DNA from: Halomonas fontilapidosi
Lineage (GTDB): Bacteria > Pseudomonadota > Gammaproteobacteria > Pseudomonadales > Halomonadaceae
DNA length: 64,000 nucleotides
Direction of reading: 5' to 3'
Assembly (NCBI RefSeq): GCF_014192285.1
Contig: NZ_JACHXQ010000002.1
Span: 344,968-408,967 of the forward strand
This document shows positions 57,903-64,000 of this stretch, in pieces. The position numbers and the translations under genes were made by a program. The notes beneath the pieces were generated by a model. The model searched no databases and had not been told where the DNA came from. It saw only the letters and a list, made by a program, of their open reading frames with translations. Each line of letters opens with the position of its first letter. Position 1 is the stretch's first letter.

Positions 57903-59270
57903 CTACACCCTCAGCAGCAGGTGCTCGCGTTCCCAGGAACTGATGACCTGGAAGTAGGCGCGGTGTTCGGCACGCTTGACGGCCAGGTAGCTATGGGTGA
58001 AACGCTCGCCGAGGATATCGGCCAGCGGCTGACAATCGTGCAGCAGATCCAGTGCCGGCCCGATATCGTCGGGCAGCTTGTTGCCGCCTGACCACGCAGA
58101 GCCGGTCATCGGCGGGCGCGGTTCGAGACGACCCAGCAGGCCCAGATAGCCGCAGGCCAGCGACGCCGCCATGACCAGGTAGGGGTTGGCATCCGCCCCC
58201 GCCAGGCGGTTCTCGACCCGCGTCGCCTCGGGCGATGACACCGGCACGCGCAGACCCACGGTGCGGTTGTCCATGCCCCACTCCACGTTGATCGGGGCCG
58301 AGCCGCTGGTCTCGGTGCGCATCAATCGACGGTAGGAGTTGACGTTGGGCGCCAGCAGCGGCATCACCGCGGGCAGGTAGCGCTGCAGCCCGCCGATGAA
58401 GTGGTGGAACAGCTGGCTGGGCTGGCCGTCCGCGTCGGCGAAGACGTTGTGCCCGTCCTTGGCGTCGAGCAGGCTCTGGTGGATATGCATGGAGCTGCCC
58501 GGCTCATTGGCCATGGGCTTGGCCATGAAGGTGGCATACATGCCGTGGCGCAGCGCCGTCTCGCGCAGGGTACGCTTGAACATCACCACCTGGTCGGCAA
58601 GGGTCAAGGGGTTGCCATGCTGGAAGTTGACTTCCATCTGGCCGGCGCCCTCCTCGTGGATCAGGGTGTCGAGGTCCAGGTTCATGGCTTCGCAGTAGTC
58701 GTACATCTCCTCGAACAGCGGGTCGAACTCGTTGACCGCATCGATGGAGAAGGACTGGCGGCTGCTCTCCTGGCGGCCGGTGCGACCGATCGGCGGCTCC
58801 AGCGGGTAGTCGGAATCGGTATTGGTCTTGACCAGGTAGAACTCCACTTCCGGCGCGATCACCGGCGTCCAGCCGCGGGCGGCGTAGAGCTCCAGCACCC
58901 GCTTCAGCACATGGCGCGGCGCCAGTTCGACCGGTTCCCCGGTCAGGTAGAAGCAGTCATGGATGATCTGCGCCGTGGGATCCTCGGCCCAGGGCACCAG
59001 GTAGATGGCGCTCGAATCGGGCACCAGTTCCATGTCGCGCTCGGCGGGATTCCAGAAGCGGATGTCCTCGTCATCGGGATAGCCGCCGGTGACGGTCTGG
59101 ATGAAGATCGAATCGGGCAGCCGCGGTCGGCCGCCGTTGAGGTACTTGCCGGCGGGCATGATCTTGCCCTTGAGGATGCCGGTCAGGTCGCTGACCAGGC
59201 ACTCGACCTCGGTAATGCCGTGACGCTGGAACCAGTCGTTGAGGAGCGGCTGCTCCTGTCGGTTACTCAT
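57903..59270 (-). CDS. puuA: Glutamine synthetase-like gamma-glutamylputrescine synthetase
   Basis: The 455-residue GS-fold enzyme has EVEFYLVK, HEEGAGQMEVNF and the substrate-site SSMHIHQSL, with RVENRLAGADANPYL in the C-terminal half. The N-terminal CLVSDLTGILKGKIMPAG pattern is PuuA-type. It differs in sequence from the spuB-type protein at 46409-47785, so the two are paralogues with probably different amine preference. It lies 57 bases after potF with a strong hairpin between. Confidence 0.88.
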   Translation of the reverse strand: MSNRQEQPLLNDWFQRHGITEVECLVSDLTGILKGKIMPAGKYLNGGRPRLPDSIFIQTVTGGYPDDEDIRFWNPAERDMELVPDSSAIYLVPWAEDPTAQIIHDCFYLTGEPVELAPRHVLKRVLELYAARGWTPVIAPEVEFYLVKTNTDSDYPLEPPIGRTGRQESSRQSFSIDAVNEFDPLFEEMYDYCEAMNLDLDTLIHEEGAGQMEVNFQHGNPLTLADQVVMFKRTLRETALRHGMYATFMAKPMANEPGSSMHIHQSLLDAKDGHNVFADADGQPSQLFHHFIGGLQRYLPAVMPLLAPNVNSYRRLMRTETSGSAPINVEWGMDNRTVGLRVPVSSPEATRVENRLAGADANPYLVMAASLACGYLGLLGRLEPRPPMTGSAWSGGNKLPDDIGPALDLLHDCQPLADILGERFTHSYLAVKRAEHRAYFQVISSWEREHLLLRV

Positions 59271-59295
59271 GGGGAATTTCCTTGCTCGGGATGGC

Positions 59296-59322
59296 GGGCC
59301 CCCGGCCCGATGCCGGGGGCCC
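59296..59322 (-). terminator. Intergenic hairpin between potF and puuA
   Basis: A perfect 11-bp GC-rich stem (59296-59306 with 59312-59322) with a 5-base loop follows the potF stop on the minus strand. There is no T-run; it may partly stop or stabilise mRNA, raising the amount of binding protein over the downstream enzymes. Confidence 0.55.
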
Positions 59323-59327
59323 TGCGC

Positions 59328-60392
59328 TCAGCGAGACTGGACCTCGGACCAGAGCTGCTGGAAGGTCTGCAGGGCATCGCCTTCCAGGCTGGGCGTAAAG
59401 CGCAGCCGCTCCATGTCCGCCTCGCTGGGCTGGACTGGCGGCTCGGTCAGCACCGCATCCAGGTAGGGCTCGGCGGCCGCATTGGGGCTGGCATAGTAGT
59501 TGTAGTTGGAGAGCTGGGCGCCGACCTCGGCATCCAGAATGAAGTCGATGAACTTGTGGGCCATATCCGGATTGGGCGCCTCGGCCGGAATCAGCATCGA
59601 ATCCACCCACATCTCGGCGCCCTCGTCGGGGATCATGAAGTCCAGGTGCTCGAAGGTCTCGGGGTCCTCGTCCTTGAAGAAGAGGTAGTCGCCGTTATAG
59701 GAGAGGCCCACATGGGTGACGCCACGCGCCAGCTGCTGCAGCGCCGGGGTGCCATCGGTGAAGCCACTGAAGGTGTCGCGTCCCTTGGTGTCGATCAACA
59801 GCCGGGCGGCCTCCTTCCAGGCGTTCATGTCGGTGCAGTCATAGCCATGGCCCAGGTAGGCGCAGGCACCGCCCATGCTGACCTGGCCATCGCCCATCAG
59901 CGCAAAGGGATGGTCGGGATTAACCTCGGGGTCGAACAGCAGCGACCAGCTCTTGGGGGCCTCCGGGAAGGTCTCGGTATTGTAGACGATGCCGGTGGTG
60001 CCCCACTGATAGGGCGCGCTGTACTCGGCCCCCGGATCGAAGGCCGGGTCCCGGAACTGCGCCATGACGTTGTCGAGATTCTCGAGCTTCGACTTGTCGA
60101 GCTTCTGCACCAGGCCGGTCTGGATCAGCCGCGGCACGTAGTAGTTGGACGGCACGATGATGTCGTACTGGGAGACCCCGCCGGCATTCAGCTTGGCGAA
60201 CATCTCGGGCAGCGAGTTGAAGTAGTTCTGCACGACGTCGACATCGTACCTCTCCTCGAAGGCCTCGATGATCTCGGGGTCCATGTACTCGGTCCAGTTG
60301 AACAGGTAGAGCTTGTTCTCCTGGGCCTGAACGCTGCCGGCAAGCAGTGCGGCGCCGACAGACAGGGCAAGTGCGGTCTTGTTGATTGTCAT
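59328..60392 (-). CDS. potF: Periplasmic polyamine-binding protein
   Basis: The 354-residue SBP has a Sec signal peptide (cleavage likely after SVQA, residue 23) and the PotF/PotD start LYLFNWTEYMDPEI. Substrate-site elements PSNYYVPRL, PYQWGTTGIVYN and the late WVDSMLIPAEA match. It captures putrescine or spermidine in the periplasm and delivers it to the PotGHI transporter encoded upstream. Ligand specificity cannot be set from sequence alone. It lies 41 bases after potI. Confidence 0.93.
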   Translation of the reverse strand: MTINKTALALSVGAALLAGSVQAQENKLYLFNWTEYMDPEIIEAFEERYDVDVVQNYFNSLPEMFAKLNAGGVSQYDIIVPSNYYVPRLIQTGLVQKLDKSKLENLDNVMAQFRDPAFDPGAEYSAPYQWGTTGIVYNTETFPEAPKSWSLLFDPEVNPDHPFALMGDGQVSMGGACAYLGHGYDCTDMNAWKEAARLLIDTKGRDTFSGFTDGTPALQQLARGVTHVGLSYNGDYLFFKDEDPETFEHLDFMIPDEGAEMWVDSMLIPAEAPNPDMAHKFIDFILDAEVGAQLSNYNYYASPNAAAEPYLDAVLTEPPVQPSEADMERLRFTPSLEGDALQTFQQLWSEVQSR

Positions 60393-60433
60393 CTCGGACT
60401 CTCCTGGTTTCCCCTAGGGAAGGCTTGGCCGGC

Positions 60434-61231
60434 TCATGCCTGCCGGCGACGGCTGAATATCAGACTGATGATGGCGGCAATGGCCACTGCAGCGATCATC
60501 AGCGTGGCGATGGCGTTGATCTCGGGCGATACCCCCTTCTTAATCGCGCCCCAGATGTAGATCGGCAGGGTCGCGCTCTCGGGGCCGGCGGTGAAGAAAC
60601 TGATCACGAAGTCATCCACCGACAGCGTAAAGGAGAGGAAGAAGGCCGAGATCAACGCTGGCTTGATGGTCGGCAGCATGAAGTGCACCACCCGCTTGAC
60701 CGGCGAGGCGTAGAGGTCCTTGGCGGCCTCGAAGAGGGTCGGGTCCAGGCCCACGAAGCGCGAGTAGACGATCAGCGCCACGAAGGGGATCTGGAAGGTG
60801 ACGTGGGCGATGATCATGGTCACCAGGCCCGGCTGCAGCAGCCCGGTCAGGCGATGGACCTGCACGAAGAAGGCCATCTCCGAGATGCCGAAGACGATGT
60901 CCGGCAGCACGATGGGCAGGTAGATCAGCACGATCAGCCAGCCCAGCTTGCGGTGACGATGGCGATACATGCCATAGCCGATCAAGCAGCCGATGCCCAG
61001 CGCGATCACCGAGGAGCTGATGGCAAGTATCATGCTGTTGGCGAAGGCCGAGAGGATCTCCTCGTTGCCCATCAGGCGGCCGTACCAGCGCAGCGAGAGG
61101 CCGGTGAAGGTCGCCGCACTGTTGGAGGCATTGAAGGAGAACAGCACCACCACGGCGAGCGGCAGGTAGAGGAAGGCCAGCGTGGCCCACCAGAAGGCGG
61201 TCAGGCCGCGCTTGAGCGTGCGCTTTCTCAT
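60434..61231 (-). CDS. potI: Polyamine ABC transporter permease PotI
   Basis: The ATG at 61231 overlaps the potH stop by 4 bases (ATGA), giving 265 residues. The longer in-frame region upstream lies within potH and is rejected. About six membrane segments are seen, and the EAA coupling motif EAAKDLYASPVKRVVHFMLP matches PotI/PotC. It forms a heterodimer with PotH in the inner membrane. Confidence 0.95.
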   Translation of the reverse strand: MRKRTLKRGLTAFWWATLAFLYLPLAVVVLFSFNASNSAATFTGLSLRWYGRLMGNEEILSAFANSMILAISSSVIALGIGCLIGYGMYRHRHRKLGWLIVLIYLPIVLPDIVFGISEMAFFVQVHRLTGLLQPGLVTMIIAHVTFQIPFVALIVYSRFVGLDPTLFEAAKDLYASPVKRVVHFMLPTIKPALISAFFLSFTLSVDDFVISFFTAGPESATLPIYIWGAIKKGVSPEINAIATLMIAAVAIAAIISLIFSRRRQA

Positions 61232-62151
61232 ATCACCACCTCCTCGCCGCCACCCAGGCGCTTGCCGATGCGACGCATGGCAAACAGCCCGATGAAGGTG
61301 GCGATCAGCATCAGGATCGCGCCGGCGGCTCCCAGCGGCCAGTTGGCCCCACCGGCGAACTGGTTGGCCACCAGGTTGCCGAGCATCATGCCCTTGCCAC
61401 CGCCCAGCAGCTCGGGGATCACGTACATGCCGAAGGCGGGGATCGCCACCAGCACGATGCCGGCCAGCAGCCCCGGCAGGGTCTGGGGGAAGACGGCGTG
61501 CCAGAAGGCACGCACCGGCGAGGCGAAGAGGTCCTGGGCGGCCTCCACCTGGGCGGTGTCGAGCTTCTCGAAGGCGGCGTAGAGCGGCAGCACCATGAAC
61601 GGCAGGAAGTTGTAGACCAGGCCCAGAGTCACCGCGAAGTTCGAGGGATAAAGCCCCATGTTGGGGGCAATGAAACCGAGGCCCTCGGCCAGGTTGGAGA
61701 GCGGCGTGCCCGGCGCCAGCAGGTTCATCCAGCCGAAGGTGCGGATCACCTGGTTGGTCCAGCTCGGCACGACCACCAGCAGCAGCATGATCGGCCGCCA
61801 TTTAGCGCGGCAGGTACTGATGTAGTAGGCGATGGGATAGGCGACGATCACCACCAGGCCGGTAGAGACCAGCGTCTGCCACAGCGAGCGCAGCAGGGTG
61901 TAGAGGTTGCCGGGGCTCCAGCCCAGAAAGCCGAAGCCCGCCAGGCGCCGGAACGACTCCAGCGACAGCGGCATCTCCGGCAGGCCATAGGGACCGTTGG
62001 TCATGAAGGCCACGCCCATCAGGTAGGCGCTGGGCAGCACCAGGAAGATCACGATCCAGGTCGCCCCAGGCGCCACGGTGACCAGCAGGTGCCGTGCCTC
62101 GCGCACCATGCCGCGGCTGCGGGCGGAGGGCGTTACGCCGGTATAGGCCAT
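61228..62151 (-). CDS. potH: Polyamine ABC transporter permease PotH
   Basis: The 307-residue permease has six hydrophobic helices with a cytoplasmic coupling motif VEAAQDLFASPVRAFWHAVF. The N-terminal 25 residues (MAYTGVTPSARSRGMVREAR) are a basic cytoplasmic tail. It starts 10 bases after potG and overlaps potI by 4 bases. It is the partner of PotI in putrescine/spermidine uptake. Confidence 0.95.
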   Translation of the reverse strand: MAYTGVTPSARSRGMVREARHLLVTVAPGATWIVIFLVLPSAYLMGVAFMTNGPYGLPEMPLSLESFRRLAGFGFLGWSPGNLYTLLRSLWQTLVSTGLVVIVAYPIAYYISTCRAKWRPIMLLLVVVPSWTNQVIRTFGWMNLLAPGTPLSNLAEGLGFIAPNMGLYPSNFAVTLGLVYNFLPFMVLPLYAAFEKLDTAQVEAAQDLFASPVRAFWHAVFPQTLPGLLAGIVLVAIPAFGMYVIPELLGGGKGMMLGNLVANQFAGGANWPLGAAGAILMLIATFIGLFAMRRIGKRLGGGEEVVI

Positions 62152-62161
62152 GTGCGTCTCC

Positions 62162-63289
62162 TCACTCGCTCAGGGTAACCAGATCTTCGGGGGCCACCGA
62201 CACCGTGACCCGGTCCCCCACCTCGGGCAGGTGCCTGCCGCGGTTGTTGAGGGTCGCCTGCAGGGTGCTCGCGCCGATCTCCAGGCGATACTCGGCATGG
62301 CTGCCGCGGTAGAGCCGCTCGCTGACCGTCGCCGGCAGGTGGTTGTCGCCGGCCACCTCACCGGGCAGCAGATCCAGCGTCTCGGGACGGATCAGCAGCA
62401 GGCCGCCCTCCCCGGCGTCCTCGGCGGTGAGTTCGCCAAGCGGCGTGGTCAGGCGATCGTGGTGGCGGGCAGTGACCGGATAGAGATTGTCGTGGCCCAT
62501 GAAGCGGGCGACGAAGGCGTTGACCGGGTGCTCATAGACCTCCCGGGGCGGCCCCACCTGCTGGATCACCCCGCCGTTGAGCACGGCGATGCGATCGGAC
62601 ATCACCATGGCCTCCTGCTGGTCATGGGTGACGAACACGAAGGTCATCCCCAGGCGCTTCTGCACTCGCAAGAGCTCCACCTGCAACTGGCTGCGCAGGC
62701 CGGCGTCGAGTGCCGAGAGCGGCTCGTCGAGCAGCAGCACGTCGGGCTCGTTGACCAGCGCGCGAGCCAGGGCGATGCGCTGGCGCTGGCCACCGGAGAG
62801 CTGGTCGACGCGGCGGTCCACCAGGTCGCCCAGCTTGATGAACTCGGCGATCTTCGCTACCCGGGCCTCGCGCTCCTCGCGGGGCAGGCCAAGCATCTTG
62901 AGCCCGAAGGCCAGGTTCTCGCGCACCGAGAGGTGCGGGAAGAGCGCATAGGACTGGAAGACGGTATTGACGCTGCGCTTGTGCGGCGGCACCTCGGTGA
63001 TGTCCTTGCCGCCGATCGCCAGGCGGCCGTCGTCGGCCTCCTCGAGGCCGGCAAGGATGCGCAGCAGGGTGGTCTTGCCGCAGCCCGAGGGGCCGAGCAG
63101 GGTAAAGAACTCGCCGGCCTCGATGGTCAGATCGACGCCGTCCAGGGCCACGGTGTCCCGCCCGAAGCGTTTGTGAAGCCCCTGCATCTCGATGGAGGAG
63201 GCCTCGCGGCTCGCCTCGTCCCCTGCCACTTCCCCGGCCTGTGGCGCGCCCGGTGACGCGATGGCTTCCGCCGCGATGGTGTCGCTCAT
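62162..63289 (-). CDS. potG: Polyamine ABC transporter ATPase PotG
   Basis: The 375-residue ATPase has Walker A GPSGCGKT (residues 66-73), the signature LSGGQRQRIALARAL, Walker B VLLLDEPLSALD and a C-terminal TOBE domain (about 290-370). The ATG at 63289 has GAGAGGG 7 bases upstream. A GTG at 63325 overlaps the preceding puuB-like stop as GTGA and cannot be ruled out (387 residues). The N-terminal 35-residue extension before the ABC domain is typical of PotG. It is the first transporter gene of the operon. Confidence 0.94.
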   Translation of the reverse strand: MSDTIAAEAIASPGAPQAGEVAGDEASREASSIEMQGLHKRFGRDTVALDGVDLTIEAGEFFTLLGPSGCGKTTLLRILAGLEEADDGRLAIGGKDITEVPPHKRSVNTVFQSYALFPHLSVRENLAFGLKMLGLPREEREARVAKIAEFIKLGDLVDRRVDQLSGGQRQRIALARALVNEPDVLLLDEPLSALDAGLRSQLQVELLRVQKRLGMTFVFVTHDQQEAMVMSDRIAVLNGGVIQQVGPPREVYEHPVNAFVARFMGHDNLYPVTARHHDRLTTPLGELTAEDAGEGGLLLIRPETLDLLPGEVAGDNHLPATVSERLYRGSHAEYRLEIGASTLQATLNNRGRHLPEVGDRVTVSVAPEDLVTLSE

Positions 63290-63321
63290 GGGGGTGCCCT
63301 CTCGGTTCTCGATGGCCCGGT

Positions 63322-64000
63322 TCACAGCCGGTCCCGCAGTTTGTAGAAGTGAGTGGCCAGCACCAGCAGCGGCTTGCGCAGCAGGGCACCACCCGGGAAG
63401 TGGCGATGGGGCATGGCGGCAAAGACATCGAAGCGTTCGCTCTGGCCGGCGATGGTTTCGGCCAGCAGCTTGCCGGCCAGCCCCGCCAGGGCCATGCCGT
63501 GTCCGGAATAGCCCTGGGCGTAGTAGACATTGCGGCCCAACCGGCCGAAGTCCGGCGCCCGGTCGAGCGTGATGGCCACGTCTCCACCCCAGCGATAGTC
63601 GATGCGCACCCCCTCGAGCACCGGGAAGATCCGCGCGATCTTGGCATCCATGCGCGCCTCGAGGCCGCGTGGCTCGCGTCCGTCGTAGCTGACCTCGCCG
63701 CCATAGATCAGGCGACGGTCGGCGGAGAGCCGGTAGTAGTCGAGCACGAAGTTGGCATCGGACAGGGCATCGTTGCGGGGCAGCACCCGGGCCGCCCGCT
63801 CGGCCGAAAGCGGCTCGGTAGCGATCATGTAGTTGGCGGCGCGCATGACGCGACCCGAGAGTTCGGGCATCAGGCCTGCTTGATAGGCGTTGGTGCCCAC
63901 CACCACGAAGTCGGCAGTGACCCGACCCGCGGTGGTGCCCACGCTGGCTGGCTGGCCGTGATGGACCTCCACGGCGGCGCTCTGCTCGTGGATCGTCACC
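63322..64000 (-). CDS. Second PuuB-like FAD-dependent oxidoreductase, partial (N-terminus outside window)
   Basis: The C-terminal 226 residues of a DAO-family oxidase are present; the frame is open at the right edge of the window. Segments FVLDYYRLSADRRLIYGG, TLDRAPDFGRLGRNVYYAQG and YSGHGMALAGLAGKLLAE are the same blocks as in the complete puuB at 56562-57854. Even so, many positions differ, so it is a separate paralogue and not a recent duplicate. The position directly upstream of potG suggests it is the first or an early gene of the polyamine uptake operon. Gamma-glutamylputrescine oxidase or a related N-substituted amine oxidase is likely. Confidence 0.8.
   Translation of the reverse strand, partial: VTIHEQSAAVEVHHGQPASVGTTAGRVTADFVVVGTNAYQAGLMPELSGRVMRAANYMIATEPLSAERAARVLPRNDALSDANFVLDYYRLSADRRLIYGGEVSYDGREPRGLEARMDAKIARIFPVLEGVRIDYRWGGDVAITLDRAPDFGRLGRNVYYAQGYSGHGMALAGLAGKLLAETIAGQSERFDVFAAMPHRHFPGGALLRKPLLVLATHFYKLRDRL

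Noticed and set aside
58401-60560. 719-aa open frame on the plus strand across puuA and potF
   Set aside because: It is antisense to two genes with strong family motifs. Long antisense frames are common in GC-rich DNA with codon-position bias, and its composition (Gly, Ala, His, Gln rich) shows no domain.
61232-61801. Extended N-terminus of PotI
   Set aside because: It lies within potH in another frame. The ATGA overlap at 61228-61231 is the usual junction.

Overview
The window is GC-rich chromosomal DNA from a gammaproteobacterium, most likely a member of the Halomonadaceae (Halomonas type). This is inferred from the gene orders lpoA-yraN-diaA-dolP, sspAB-petABC-rplM-rpsI-zapE, degS-hisDG-murA-ibaG-mla, kds-lpt-rpoN-hpf-ptsN-rapZ-ptsO and mreBCD-maf-rng-yhdP-tldD, from the short-form HisG, and from the betaine/polyamine-type catabolic genes on the right. 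I saw no tRNA, rRNA, insertion sequence, CRISPR array or prophage gene, and no stretch of more than 300 bases lacks a gene.

Left and centre (1 to about 41.5 kb) are housekeeping genes. In order they are: a cell-wall and envelope cluster (3' end of lpoA, yraN, diaA, dolP); the stringent-starvation pair sspA/sspB; the cytochrome bc1 operon petABC; ribosomal proteins L13/S9 with zapE; yhcB; a Nif3-family protein; degS; hisG/hisD; murA; ibaG; and the phospholipid-transport operon mlaFEDCB. A forward run follows: a Ca/Na antiporter, kdsD and kdsC (KDO synthesis), lptCAB (LPS export), rpoN, hpf, ptsN, rapZ and ptsO. Then come pmbA/tldD (metallopeptidase pair) around darP, yhdP, rng, maf, mreDCB and gatCAB. 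Many neighbours overlap by 1 or 4 bases, consistent with translational coupling. A consensus sigma-54 promoter lies directly in front of rpoN, and mreC lacks an ordinary start codon at its homology-predicted N-terminus.

The right third (41.5 to 64 kb) is catabolic. Two blocks handle polyamines. The first has a PuuR-like cupin regulator, a 56-aa protein, an aldehyde dehydrogenase, a putrescine-type aminotransferase, a PuuD hydrolase and a divergent gamma-glutamylpolyamine synthetase. The second (minus strand) has a PuuB-type oxidase cut by the right edge, the ABC transporter potG-potH-potI-potF, a second glutamine-synthetase-like enzyme and a second PuuB. Together they could import putrescine-like amines, gamma-glutamylate them, oxidise or transaminate them and release GABA.

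Between these blocks (48.7 to 56.6 kb) lies a tetrahydrofolate-linked one-carbon module. It contains a DmdA/LigM-like GcvT-family demethylase and a MetF-like reductase in one operon, a divergent 855-aa FAD-oxidoreductase/GcvT fusion of the dimethylglycine-dehydrogenase type, a GlxA/GbdR-type AraC regulator, and formate-tetrahydrofolate ligase. Its substrate is not evident from sequence. It is the best candidate here for an undescribed pathway.
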